This document shows, one piece after another, positions 35,256 through 49,400 of a stretch of 64,000 nucleotides of DNA (positions are counted from its first letter, which is position 1; every line of letters starts with the position of its first letter). The stretch lies in contig NC_072797.1 in NCBI RefSeq assembly GCF_028583425.1, forward strand, positions 22,416,001 to 22,480,000, in the 5' to 3' direction. The notes beneath the pieces are model-generated. The model ran no database searches, was not told the origin of the DNA, and saw nothing but the letters and a program-made list of their open reading frames with translations. Made by a program: the position numbers and the translations under genes. The DNA is from Eublepharis macularius (taxonomy: Eukaryota > Chordata > Lepidosauria > Squamata > Eublepharidae).

Positions 35256-36257
35256 TTAATTAAAGGAGCACATAAAATTGTTTGGATCCATGTAGTCTAA
35301 CCCACCAGTCTGCATTTTGCAAGCATGGGGAGCCGGGAGACAATAGCTCATATTTTCCTCTGCTAAATGTGACTGACAGCTCCGGTTGGGTTCCTTCGGT
35401 GGTTCCTGAAAAGAAGGCAAGGCCTCCACTTTGGAATCAGGCATTAAGACTAGAATATGGTTGGCAACAACTGTGGAGACCCTGGTGTATTCCTTGGGTT
35501 CTTTAGGGACTGGACACATTTCAGTTTTGTCAGGATTTTTTTTCTGTTTTGGTAGTACAGCCAAAGCTCCATCATGATTGACTTTGTGGACTTCCACATA
35601 ATCCATTGCCTTTGTAGGCAAAAAAGGCAAGCTCTCTGTCGGAAGGGGCCACAATGGCCTTTGGTCGCACAGAACATTTAAAGGTAATTTTTCTGCCTCC
35701 TGCAACTTGGTGTTTTTTCCTTCACTGATGGTTTTAGGACATTTTGAATGACATTGTACTATGTTCCCCATCCAAATGGGCGACCTGACACTGGCTATTT
35801 TGCATGCATCCGCAATGTCATGATAGGAACATTTGGGAAACTGGCTATTAGCTAGCTGAGATCCAGGCCATGTGGATGACTTGGGACCACCACTGCTCAA
35901 AATGGGGAACTGCCCTTCAAGATCCATGCTCAGAGCTTCCCCAATGCACTTCTTAGCGACACCTCCTTTCTGTTCATTGGTATTGGATGTTGTCAGTTCC
36001 ACGAGTGGATTTCCAGCTTCCTTGCACTTCTCCAACAACAGGGACGGGCTTTCGCAGCTTCCTCTCCCCGAGTCATTGTCTGTTTCTTGGTGTACCAACT
36101 TTGCATTTTTATTGGGATGACTCTTCTCATGATCTGGCATCAGTTGCTGGTCTTCATTGTCTATCACCAGCCATTTTTCCAACTCGTCACCAGAGGCTGA
36201 CGTCAGAGGGAAAACCGGGCAACCGAGTGTGCTTATGACTTCGTCCATTCTCCCTGC
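35256..36257 (-). CDS. PRLR: PRLR coding exon 12: cytoplasmic tail and stop
   Basis: 1002 nt, acceptor CATCAG. It encodes 333 residues plus stop. Recognisable blocks are [13 protein letters not shown] (beta-TrCP-type degron and following Ser-rich motif), [40 protein letters not shown] and the C-terminal [11 protein letters not shown]. At least five Tyr lie in conserved contexts. This is a long-form receptor tail. The exact first base rests on phase (the previous exon ends on a full codon). Confidence 0.96.
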   Translation of the reverse strand, partial: AGRMDEVISTLGCPVFPLTSASGDELEKWLVIDNEDQQLMPDHEKSHPNKNAKLVHQETDNDSGRGSCESPSLLLEKCKEAGNPLVELTTSNTNEQKGGVAKKCIGEALSMDLEGQFPILSSGGPKSSTWPGSQLANSQFPKCSYHDIADACKIASVRSPIWMGNIVQCHSKCPKTISEGKNTKLQEAEKLPLNVLCDQRPLWPLPTESLPFLPTKAMDYVEVHKVNHDGALAVLPKQKKNPDKTEMCPVPKEPKEYTRVSTVVANHILVLMPDSKVEALPSFQEPPKEPNRSCQSHLAEENMSYCLPAPHACKMQTGGLDYMDPNNFMCSFN

Positions 36258-39200
36258 CTGATGACGTGACAAAGCAAACACATACGTTGGAATGATGCAA
36301 AGGACACTCTACCATGTTTGTATGATATTCCCCTTGGCATTTGAAAGTGCAGAAGAGGTAGATGTAACCATGAACAGAGAGGTGCAGTGTACTACTGAAT
36401 ATGTGCATGCCCGCACATTTAGATTGTGTTTATAATTTAATCAAGGACCCAAAGGTAGCTAGCTCGCAATAAACGTTTAAAATACAGAATTAAATGTAAT
36501 GTCACAGCAAAACAGATAATGTATAAAAGAGACAGAACACATAAAAACAGTAGTTAGGACGGAGCCTAGCAGTGCAATTGTGAGTTACCCCTGTTAAGAG
36601 TCCAGTTGCACCTATAAGACTAAAAAAAAATTGTGGTAGAATTAATGGACATAAGTCTGACATCAAAAAACACAACATTCAAAAACCACCGGGTGAACAT
36701 TCCAGTATATTCAGTTACTGACCTAAAAAGAGCAGTTATCCAGCAACAATTTCAAAGGGAGGCTAAAAAGAGAGATTTCTGAATTGCAACTGATAACAAA
36801 GCTCAAGACAATGCATCCACCTGGACTGAATAGAGCCCTAGGCTTCTTGTCTCATTACCAATGCTGAACCCACTACCCCTCTGCGTACCCCACCCTATCC
36901 AATTATACCTGCTGTTGTCATTCACTGGCAACTCTCAGTCAGCATCTGAAATTACTCCACTCACCAAGATATAGGACAGATGGACTCAGGGCTTTTTTTC
37001 AGGGGGAACGCGGGGGAACAGAGTTCCGGAACCTCTTGAAAATGGTCACATGGCTGGTGGCCCCGCCTCCTGATCTCCAGACAGAAGGGAGTTTAGATTG
37101 CCCTACGCGCCGCTTAGCGGCGCAGAGGGCAATCTAAACTCCCCTCTGTCTGGAGATCAGGGGGCAGGGCCACCAGCCATGTGACCATTTTCTCTGAGGG
37201 CAACCCACTGAGTTCCACCACCTCTTTCCCCAGAAAAAAAGCCCTGGATGGACTCACATTCTAGCTTTATCTGAAGAAGTGAGCTGTGACTCATGAAAGC
37301 TCATACCCTACCACAAATGTTGTTAGTCTTAAAGGTGCTACTGGACTCTTGCTCTTTTAACATGGCTAACCATCTTGATCTAACCACTGTTAAGGCAATG
37401 GGCTTAGAAAGGTATAACTCTGCTTAGAAATGTGTTAGAGCTTCCCAGCAAACAAACCTTGTGAAACACAATATTCTTAACTACTCTTCCAAAACTTTAA
37501 GGACTACATGCTTGGCGAGTCTCCAGGGCAGATGGCTAGGGGAAGTCCCCAAAGAAGGAGCCACAACTAAAAAGGCCCTGGTCCTCATAGTCATAAAGCT
37601 GCTTAGATGGGAGAGGCACACAGAATAGGGTTGACCCTGGCACCTTTTGTGTTCCAAGCAGATGCTCTTCCAATTAGCCATGGCCTATCAGGGCCAAACG
37701 GCAGAATACAGATAACTCCTCTTTGGGAACATTCCCACTCAGGAAAACAATGCGGGGGGGGGGAGCCCCTCCTCCCCAATGCTATGGTCCCAAGCCAAAT
37801 CGGGCCCCCACAGACTTTTAATACCACATTCCCTGCAGTTGCTGTGTAGCCAACAGGGAAATTGGAAATCCCCCACCCCAGGGGGGTCCAGGGCCTGACT
37901 TGTTAAAAAATGTATCATGAAGTTTGGCCTTCATTTTCACTCATCTCAGGGCAGAACCACATGTGATGCCAGGGTGCTGTTTATGGATACTCCAAACGTG
38001 CACTTGAACCGCAGAAAGCAGCTTCCTGAGGCTGCAGTGTGGATGAGGGTGATGGTGCCACAGAGTGGAGTGCACTGTTCACCAGACTGGAAACAGCCAA
38101 GCTGGTTTATATTTTATGTTCTGGAAGCGGAAACCAAGGTGCCTATTTCCCCTCCCTCCTCGGATTAAAGCAGCTGGGGTGGGGGATTTCCAATTATGAA
38201 AGCAGGAGAAGGAGAAGGATTATTCTCCCCTCCCCTGCAGCACTGTGGCCCTGAGTCATATGGAGACACACACCCCACAACTGTTTTAGCTGCTTAATTA
38301 CACACTTGGGGATCCGTATCCAGCTCCTCAGTCATGTGCAGTTTGGCACTCAGGGCTGGGGAAACTCTTTTTCCTCCTCAGACTTTGGAGAGCTGTTGCT
38401 AGAGGGTACTGGTCTAGATGGACCCTTTGCTAGGTGATATAGCGGATTCAACTCGGGCAAAATTTGTCAGTGTCAAAGTTGTATGAGGTTAGAAATAATT
38501 TTAGAGTTACCAATCAGGTGTTAATTAAAACGTTGTGATGTACAAAAAGCAAGGCAGCAAATTTTCATGCTTCCCCACCCCCAACGAGCATCCAAACACT
38601 TACCTTTAAGAGATGGATGTCAAAACCGGGTATCTTTGGTCCTGGAACTGGTGGCAAGATACAGGCAACCATGCTGAAAAAAGAAACAGAACTGAAAACA
38701 CTGACTGAGGCTGGAAAAGCAACCTTGCCTTTTGCTTGCTTATTTATTCACCCAAATGCAAAAAATAAAACAAATGAGGCAGACTAGTTCTTTTTGGGTC
38801 TCCTCGCAACTGGAGGGAGTTGAGGTGGTGGGAACTAGAGATGGGCATGAACAGGAAAAAAACTGAACACGATGTTCGTTGTTTGTTGCCATCCATGAAC
38901 AGGGATTCACGAACATCGACAGACATGACATGTTCACGAACATGTTCGTAGTTGGAGGTTCGTGGGAGCCAGAATGGCCCCCTTGGGACTTAGCTGAACT
39001 TGAGCTGGGGAAAGGAGAGTCCATGGGTCTTCCCCTTTCATGTCATTTTCTCTTCACAGTGGCAAAAAATGGACTGTCTGCTGGAAGCTAATTGAGGAGT
39101 TACAAACTGACCTTCCCAATGTCCAATACCCACCAAATTTGCAGGAGGCAACGCCACAAAGAGGGCTTGGAAAGAACACAAGTTCGCCCGGAATGGGGCC

Positions 39201-42200
39201 TCACGAACACCTTGCTCGTGAACAGCAGATTGAGCTGTTAGTGGCGGTTTTTTTCATATTGCTATTTGTGCCCATCTCTAGTGGGAACTTATCAGTCTTA
39301 CCACATGCATTTTTGTTGTGTTTTGGGCCAAATGTTAAAGAATCAGCCCTGGATTGGAGCCATCGCTTCTGGTTCATGCTTGGAAGTGATGTCATTGGCT
39401 GGGGACATGAGCATGTCAGCACCCATTTCTTTGGCCTGCTTCCTCCTTCTGATTAACTGCTGATCGTGGACAGAGGCAAAAATTGCCAGGAGTTTGCCTG
39501 CCATAATCAGACACCAGGCAAGGCTGTTCTCTGGCCTTGGCCAGCTGGGAGGTTTCCTGTTGTATTTTGAGTAGGTAGGAGGGTAAATTAGAATGGGGGT
39601 AAGAATTTCAGGCAAGCTATGGCCCATTAGAGAAAGGGAACAGCCCTGTACATTCCAAACATATTCCCTTCCTGCCATTCCGTGATATATTTGACAAAGA
39701 AACAAGATAGGACTCTTATTCTTTTAGAGATAGCCAAGCTACTTGTTTACATTCAGTGCAATGTCAAAATTAGCCACTTACCTAAATCCTTTCAAGGCCA
39801 TTGTCCAGATCATGATCAAACATATAATAAATGATAAAAAGGCCACAAAGATCCAAACAATTATGTCCTTCAGCCTGAATTCTACAAGAGAAAACAAGGA
39901 AGACTTGAATCCCATTTATTTCATATGAATTAACTCAGGACAACATACTCAGGTTCTGTGCCCACCTCACTTGTAGTTTCTGTGATGCAGGGCAGGTCGA
40001 GGTGCAATAAATGACAGGTGCTCATCTAGTCAGCTACATGACTTAATGGAGATTTGACCTGAAGCCTCTATTGGGTTAGTTCAAACATCACACGAAACCA
40101 TGTTTTATTTTAATGGTGGATGGTTTGGGAAACCAGTAACCATGTCACAGGCATTCTTTCCGTGTTTGTCTTGACCAAGCCTGGTTTCAGCACCCTCACA
40201 CATTCCCCTAGCCCTCACTCTAGAGGCCCAGCTACAGACAAGACTGTGACATCCGCAAACACCCCTTACTCTTGGCCAGCAATGTTCGAAGGCCAAGGAA
40301 GCCAAACACCCACCTCTTCATAAATCTTTGGCCACTTTTGGTACAGGAAGTGGCCACAGATCGGTGCCCCCATTTTTGGTCATTCATGAACGAACAGGCC
40401 TGGAACACATCTGCTACCACATCTATCTCAATGTGCAACAGCGTGTCAAAGACCACCACCTCTGCTTCAGATGGCCAAAAAACTTTCCTTGCTGGCATCC
40501 AAGAACGGCAGTGATAGTAGTTGCAGATGTATCCCACAGCAGTTGATTCATAAACCAACTTAAGAGCCTGGCTTGAGGATCTGCCCCCAAATCTCCAGGA
40601 ATTTCCTGACCCAGAGCTGGCAACCCTGCTAACAAGCCACAGTTAATGTAATGGCTCTCCCAAAATGTAATATGGGAGGGTAGAAGAATATGAATCAGAG
40701 TTGTAGGGAGGGAGGTTAATTATTATCCTTGCACTATTTACTTGATTAAAAATAGTACTTCTCCCCAAACAATGCCAGGCTATATTTAGTCCTGGAAGAA
40801 AAAAAAAGACAGGCACCTGTACTGTGCCTGTCTTTTTTCTGTTTCCCCCCTTTACTTGGGCTTAAAGAAGTGAAATGGTGTGAGGGAACATGGAGTTAAC
40901 TCTCCCTTTCCAGATCCGATCCATATTGCGCCCCCTGTTGGGAGATCTGGGTATTTTCCACACAGGGATGGGTTAATGTGGCTTCTCCATTGTCACTGTG
41001 GTTGCTGGTACAGTGCAGTGGCTACAGGCCCAGCAGCCCATACACGGGCTTTCTCTGTGGTGGCCCCTATCCTGTGGAATGACCTGCCCAAGGAAGTCAG
41101 AAAAGTCCCCACTTTCCTGGCTTTTTGTAAACGATGCAAAACCAAACTATTCAAAAAGGCTTTTTACTCAAATGGAAGGGCTGTATTGTAGGGACAGGGT
41201 CTCAGATGCTTCACTAATGAGTTAGGGACCATCACTATATTGCCTTACCTATTATCTGCTGCTTTACATATGTACTCCTATGTACCACCAGTGCTCCATG
41301 TTGTCTAATGTCAACCCTAGAATTGATGATGTTCTGCTTCAATATTTTTTCTACTCTGTATTGGCTTCTTGCTAATACTGGCTGATTCCACACATGTTGG
41401 ATAATGCACTTCTAATCCTCTTTATAGATCATTTGGAACGGATTTTTTTTTGTGTGGAACAAAAAATCCAACTCAAACGATTGATAAAGTGCATTGAAAG
41501 TGCATTATCCAACGTGTGTGGAATCAACCAGTATGGCCATTTCCACACACGTTGAATAATGCACTTTCAATACACTTTAGAAATGCTTCAGAAGTGGATT
41601 TTTTGTTTCACACATGAAAACTCAGTTCCAAATGATCACTAAAGAGCATTGAAAGTGCATTATCCAATGTGTGTGGAAGCAACCTATGTCTTTTAAACTT
41701 ATATCTATTTACCCTATAGCATTGTTTATGGAAATGTCCTTGATAATGTATTGAAATGTACTTGTTACTGATTGTACTAATCTCATAATGTGTAATCTGC
41801 CTTGAGTCTCAGTGAGAAAGGTGGACTATAAATGACATAAATAAATAATAAAATACAGGGCTTCCCCAGGTTTCCCTGCGTTTTCCTAACCCGTTTCCTG
41901 TGGCAGCCACCCCCCTGCATACCACTAGAGGGCGGTAAAGTTTTTTTTAAAAAAATCAGCAAATGTCATTATAACATTATAATGATCTATCTACTCGTTT
42001 CTATGAATTTCCATCCTCTGTTATAAAAAAATCTCTAGACTCTTTTGCTGTAAAAATGTAAGAGAAAAAGCAGATCTCCACAACAAAATGGGCTAAATGA
42101 GATGTTAAAATGAAAGCTGGGAATTCAGAGAACTTGGAAATAGGTTATTCTAATCTTATAACACTACGTCGATTGCCTTTCAGTGGCAGGGAGGGAGAAT

Positions 42201-45200
42201 GGCCACTGCAGGGAACTGGGGTGGAGAAAGTGGTGTCGGTGCAGGTGCGGCTGGGAAGACCTGGACTTTCGTGCCTATATGGTTGCTAGACCACCTATGC
42301 TTGGACCTTTCCCAAAACATTACAGCAAAGCAGTTTTGGGAAAGACTGCAGGAAACATAGGGAAATCCTGGGAGGTGCCACAATGTTATGAGGACATTGG
42401 GAGAAAAACCCGTTTCCCAATAGCACCCAATCCAGGGCAAACAACCTGTGCATGTGTGTGTTATGTGCTGTCAAGTCGTTTCCGACCTATGGCGACCCTA
42501 TGAATGAAAGACCTCCAAAACGTTCTGTCTCTAACAGACCTACTCAGATCCTGCAAACTGGAGGATGTGGCTTCTTTTATTGAGTCAAGCCACCTCGTTT
42601 TAGGTCTTCCTCTTTTCCTGCTGCCTTCTACTTTTCCTAGCATGATTGACTTTTCCAGAGAATCTTGCCTACTCATAATGTGACCAAAGTATGATAGCTT
42701 TAGTCTTGTCATTTTAGCTTCTAAGGAGAATTCCGGATTGATTTGATCTAGTACCCACTTATTTGTCTTTTTGGCTGTCCATGGTATCTGCAAAACTCTC
42801 CTCCAGCACCACATTTCAAATGAATCAATTTTTTTCCCTGTCAGCTTTCTTTACCGTCCAACTTTCACATCCATACATGGCAATGGGAAATACCATAGTT
42901 TGGATTATCTTGATCTTGGTTGCAAGAGACATCTTTATCTTTAAGGATCTTCTCTAGCTCCCTCAAAGCTGCTCTTCTAAGTCTCATAAGTGTGCATAAG
43001 TGTGTATAAATGACTCTTATCATGGGTCCCCAACATCACATGAATCTGTACTTTTTCCAGGAAAATAATACATTCTAACCATTTTATTACCTCTGTGCCT
43101 TTCTCCTGTTCCTACTTGATGTTTTCTATTAACTCTTTTCAAGTACAGTTAATGACCAAACCTTGACTCAGTAATTCACCCGATTGCAACGGGTTGACAG
43201 AGCAGGAGGGGGAGCTCACAAACAGTGCCTGAGTTAAAAGCCCTCGGGAACTTGTGGTGGTCCCATGTGACTGGTGCCCATTCATAAAGAGCCGATCTAT
43301 CACCACTCACCTTTGGGGAGTTGAATGTAACTTTCAGAACTCCACTGGCTCCATTCTCCATTGTCTGTTCGGCAGCGAACTTGCACTACGTACTTTACGC
43401 CTGAATTTAAACTAAACAACTGATATTTGGTTCCCAGCCCAACAAATATAATCTGGAAAGATATCAAGAATGGAGAAGTTATAAAAATGTGGAGTACTTT
43501 TTAACAACAACAAAACAACAGCCAATACCAATACTTGTGATTTGTATAATGAAGGAGAAAAAATCGAAGAGGATCCTCTTTGTTTCCTGCCCACACCTCA
43601 CCTGCCCCCCAAGCTGCTGTGAGAATCTCTGTCTCTGGGCGCATTTACTGTGAAGGTGAACAATTCTGTTGAGCTTCTGCACTGGTTATGGTTAGATGAT
43701 GCTATCACACCTGCTGCAGAAACATGGTGCAATTACTGAGCCCCAGAGAAGCTGACTTAAAGACAGTAAGACCAGAGCAGCAAATCACCCAGAGATGCAA
43801 CAGGCACTCCTCCTGTGGCACACAGTTTGGGAATTACTGATACAACGTTCACTTCCTGTAGTTTTAAACCATTTCATAGCAACAGATTATGATCTTAAAC
43901 ATTAAAGAAGTCTATGAAATGTCTCTCTATGTATCACGCAACGTGTTCTAAGAGTTCAAAAATTAGCCTACACATTTGCCTCTGAACTCTAGAAGTTATA
44001 TCATTTTGTGATGCGCCGAGAGTTGCTGAAGCTAACATTGCAGTGGGCCCAATCAGAATTCTGCACAAAGAGACTACTGGACAGCCCACGCAGAAGCAGG
44101 ATCTAAAATATCTTTTTAAAAGGCTTAAAATGGTCATTTTTACAATGGCCATGTTTTGCAATTCAGTCTCTGTCAGACACACAGAACATCTGTCTACCAA
44201 GTGCTTGCATTTTTCTTACTTCCCACTCCTGTCCTTCTTCTGGCTTTATGCGCAGCTCGTACTCGAGTGTCAGCCAACCAGATCTGACATCTGCCAGTGG
44301 CGGTGAAGCCCAGTTCAGCAAGAGATATTTTGCATAGGCCTGATCCACCCATTCCAGAGTCAGGTTTACTGGAGGGTCCGGCTCAACTGAAAGAGAAGGG
44401 TCAAAGATTCACTCTTTTCAACATTTCACACGTGAAAGCAGGGCGAGTCGGTTTATTTTATTCTGTATGAGACTTCCCCTCCCCAATCTGACTGCATAAG
44501 ATTGATGGGTCTTCTCTGCCTGTTGCATGTTGTCTTAACTTGCATGTAACAGCTTGTATTGCACTGGCTTCTAAAAGCAAGGCTGCTTCCACAGCAGAAA
44601 TGCACCATTCACAGAGAACTTTCCTTGCTACTGCCCTCCCTGGCTACCATTTCCCCCTCCTGCCACTACAGTTTAAAAAAAATTGGTAGCTAGGGATCCT
44701 GGAGGTGTTTTGCCATCTTCTGGGCATGGAGCAGGGGCATGAAGCAGGGGGGTCACTGGGGCAGTCAGGGGGGGTAGTTGTAAATTTCCTGCATTGTGCA
44801 GGGGGTTGGACTAGATGACCCTAGAGGTACCTTCCAACTCTGTGATTCTATGAGTGCTATAGCTTTATTAACAATGTATTGCAACTCCCAGATTACTTTT
44901 TATCATCTCTAGCCCTTTTTCTTATATAGTTCTATGGAGAAATGTGAAGCCTTAAGTTCCTTAAGTTCTCCTTAAGTTCCTAATGAAAAGGACTAGAGAC
45001 TTGCATTTTCAAAATGAAACCTGGGAACTAGTACAGTATTGAAACAGATTGTTACACTGCTGTAGCAATGTACATTTTTTAAAAAAGACCTCTGGTGGTG
45101 GGGGAAATAGCAGCCAGGAGGAAGGAAAAATGAAAGAGAGGAAAGCATCACGCACTGGCATTTTATATTCATGTGCACGCATGAACATGAATGTGAATTA

Positions 45201-46430
45201 GAGTCCAGAGACACATCTACCTCCTGCCAGATGATACATAATTTGAGTCTCAGGTTAAGAAACAGAAACCTGTTGAGCTCATGCAACTAACAACATTTTA
45301 AACTGTCCTTCAAAGCAGAGATTAAATAAGGATAAAAAGTTTAACAGGTCCGGGCACCAAAGAACTGGGGCTGGTACATAAAACCTGTTGGATCATATGT
45401 AGACTTTTTTTTACCTGATTATGTATAAAATCAGGACTTCTTACAAATCTCTCTGTGCATGCTAACTGCAGCTTTAACTCATTCTACAGCTGCAACAAAT
45501 TAAGGCAATTGTGTGAATGACTGTGCGTGCAACCGAACAGAGGCCATGCCTGCACAAAGTGATCCTCAAAGCTGAATGTCAGGTGTTTGACTCCTCCCAC
45601 CCCTTTTGGGGAGTTCTAGACAAGCCAATCGTACATAGGAATGTCACAGAACCCCTGGGCCACCATATACGACAACAGCCAATGGTACGAAAGCTTCACA
45701 GAATACTCTCAGGAACATTTGATTATTCCATCTCGGTTTTATTACTTGCACCGCTTACCTATATAAGCCACATCCACATAGTAAGGTGCGGAGGTGTTGC
45801 TGCCCAGGTCATTTGTTGCCTTTACAGTCACATTATATATTGTCCAAATTGAAGTATGCTTCTGATCAAAATAACAGGAATTGGGTCCTCCTGATTTGTA
45901 ATCTGGGCATTCATTGTAGGATTTCTCTCTGGAATATAAAAAAATAGGATGTGAAGAAAATATAGAAGAAACTGTGTAGTATGCTAGTGTTGCTAGAAAA
46001 GAGTGAGTCACTCCTTAGCTTGAATCATATCTGGTCTGCGAATTACAAAGGTTCTTTAGTATGTTTAAAAAGAATCCCCCTTTTACCCTAGAGTTCTGAG
46101 TTAGCTTGTAATATTTTGGCGCATGTACATTCTTACCAGTTTGGTGTAGTGGTGTAGTGAGAGCCAGTTTGGTGGTTAAGAGTGCAGGACTCTAATCTGG
46201 AGAGCTGGGTTTGATTCCCCACTCCTTCACTTGAAGCCAGCTGGGTGACCTTGGGCTAGTCACAGCTCTCTGGAGCTCTCTCAGCCCCACCCACCTCACA
46301 GGGTGTTTTGTTGTGGGGATAATAATGACATACTTTGTAAACCACTCTGAGTGGGCATTAAGTTGTCCTGAAGGGTGGTATATAAACCGAATGTTATTAT
46401 ATATATATAATAACATTATATATATACATA

Positions 46431-46472
<42 letters not shown>

Positions 46473-49400
46473 GCTGCTTGGGAACTGCAAGAGAGTCGGG
46501 ATCAGGTGGAAGCATTTTGCCTAAGGAACTCTGTATGATTTCCCTGATGATGATTAGATGCTGGATTGCAGATGGAATCAGGGCATTGTTCTATCAATTA
46601 CAATGTCATTTAAAACAAATACCTCAAGACAATTTCAGTACCCAGAAAAAATATTGACAATGAGAGTCAAATCAAACAATACATTTGACACACTGCGGTT
46701 TGATACATCGGGGTTCCCCTGATCTGAGTTTCAGCCATTCATTTGGACAGGGAACTGATGTTCCCAGGCTTGCCAGGGCCTGATTTGGCGCAGGGGTGTG
46801 GGTGTATAGTGGGGAGGGTTTTCAGCCTTCCTGCCATGCCCTTCTCCTGAGCTGGAACAAGTGCAATGGGCCCTGATTGCCATGCTGTGAGGCTTCACAG
46901 GAACCCCAGCCTGACTCATACTACTTATATCATCTAGTTTGGACCTGAGTAAATATAGGGTTAAAGTACTCATGTTCAGAACATGTACAGACAGTGGGTT
47001 GGATCCAGTCTACTTTTTCACTCAGTCTCAACCAATTCTCCTCCTCTTCCACACGGCGTTTGTTGTGCAGGTCCCATTGTAAGCAGTCAGCCCTGGCCGT
47101 CACCATATTTGATATACCTTTAATACAGACCCGTGATATAAAAGGTCACAGGGCCCCTGAATTAATGCAGCTTGGTCTGCATCAGTGGAAATTCCAAGCT
47201 GGCTAGGCAGAACGTTGCTGGACCCAGCCCAAGAGATTCAGGTATGCCTGGAATGTGCATGTAAATGCAAAGAACTAGAGTGATTGGATTTACTATCTTC
47301 CCAGCAACTGGCTTTAAACCACGATAATAGCGGGCTGTGCTCTGTCACCCCATTAGCACATTTCAATGCCCTCTTCCCGTGATTACATTTCCTACCTCAA
47401 ACTCGTGAGCAATCAATCAGCATCCCTAAGTTAATTTCTATTTCTGGGAACCTATGTCTTCTCATATCTAAATTTATCAACTCAGCTCTGGTAGAACCTA
47501 TTAACAAACTGGCCCTTTTGTGCAGTTCCAGGAGAGACTTTGCATTTCCTTTCACACAACCCGGCAGCAAGTAATCAAGGTAATCAAAACTTTGTAATTC
47601 CCGGAGCCTGACCTTTACAGTCTTTGTCCCAAAGTGTGCAAGCTGCATCTCCAGATCTGAACATTGTACCCCTGGGGTCACTTCCCTAAGCTTCTCTCTC
47701 TCTCCTGGCCTAGAACGCTGTGTCAGGTTCAGAATACTTTCAGATATGATAGTGCTAAAGAGACTCCATTTTAATCCTTTCAGTGTTATGAGTGCTTTCT
47801 TCACAGGTGCCAGGATGTTCCCAGGCAGCTATCTCCCAGAGGAGGAATGTTTTGGCTATCGCTGTTCCAGCCTCGAAGGACTTTCACTTTCCGAGCTTCA
47901 AAGGGATTGTTATGAGAACTATGGGGGGAGGTTGGGCCTGCTGGGATCTGTTACTTTGTACCTCATGCTTTGCCTGTCATTGGTAACAATTCACATGTAC
48001 CATCCTGAATATTGTATTCAGGCTCGTGGACTATAATGCATTCTTTCTTCAGTAAACTTTTGAAAACAACGGGCTTTTGTCTGATTGCAGAAGGTACTCT
48101 GGAGTAAGGACATTATCTAGCCACAGTTCTGACACGCTGGACGTTTGAAGCTCTCTTCCTCCGCAGACTACTCTATTCTTCAGGATCGGTAAATATACTT
48201 CCCCTCCCACCTTCTGCCTAGCTTCCTAGGACTCTGTGTGTGTGCAACCATTTTATTATTTACTCCTATGTGCATGTGCATTTTTCTCATTTAATAAAAT
48301 ATTTCTCTTTGAACTTAAAGCACCAGTCTTGTCTGATATCTTGGGGAAAGGACCCCGTAAACATTGGTGAAGATTTTCCCACCGTTACCCCTCTTGCATA
48401 GTCTTACTCCTTGCTGCTAATTCCCCCCAAACTCTCTTACTCACAAAGACACCAATTCAGGTAACACCATGTTCCCCAGAACAGCCATTTTGGGTGGTCA
48501 AAGGGGTCCCCTCCTCCCTTTCTTACCAGTGGAAAAATAGGATTGCCAGCATGAGGCTAGCAACCTGCAGGAGATGCACCTGCCATCATTATGTCACCAG
48601 AGATGCTCCAGCGTTCAGTAAAAACCCTATATGGTTTAACCAAAGCATTCTGACTGAATGTTAGAGCATTACTCATGATGCAGTGACATCACTTCCAGAT
48701 GTAGTGGAAGTGAGGTCATTGCACCAGGATACCACCAGTTACCCGCCCACTCCCATTTTTCTCCCATTGCTCAGCTGAGCAGTGGTGTGAAGGGCCGGCC
48801 ACTAGGGGAGATCCCTTGCTTGAAGTAGGAACTTGACAACTCTAGTGGAAAAGCTGCTTGAATCCAACTCATGAGCCTTGGCTGTCTGGTCTGATAAAAG
48901 GTGATCACATATGCATAAAAGAGCAATATTAACTTAAATATATCACGTTATTAATCATGAACAGTGTAAGTATTTCAAGGTAAGGATTCCCAGCTCAAAG
49001 GAAAAAAGAAATATCATGGGCAGTGATCACTGGTATTATGATGAGCCCATTATTTGTGAATGCTGTTAGCATCCCGAAGATAAACCTATTCAAAGAGATG
49101 CAAAATTGTACACCTGTTAAGCCGTAACATTATGTGTAAGCCTGTACCTTTCTTTTTTATAAAACAGAGTGTAATTAGTGGGGAGACCTCCATCAGAACT
49201 TGGCTTCCACCAGCAAGTAAAGGTTTCTTTTTCAGGAGAACGACATCTTATTATCTCTGGCTTCCCAGGAGGTTGGCCTAAACAAAAAGAGACGGATACG
49301 GCTGTTAGACTGCATTCTTGCTGATCCGCAGATTGCCTGGTTACATACTCAGAAGTCTATTTTGGCACATTCTTAGGTTCCCTCTTGTCTAACCAGGGCA

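Noticed and set aside
36258..36281. Met at 36281 as start of an intronless tail protein
   Set aside because: It lies just upstream of the exon 12 acceptor; phase and similarity put the exon start at 36257.
40802..40838. miRNA precursor hairpin
   Set aside because: The stem is only 15 bp with low-complexity A/T ends, too short for a precursor.
41375..41678. CRISPR-like repeat pattern
   Set aside because: Just two inverted-repeat units with no regular spacers, in a vertebrate genome.
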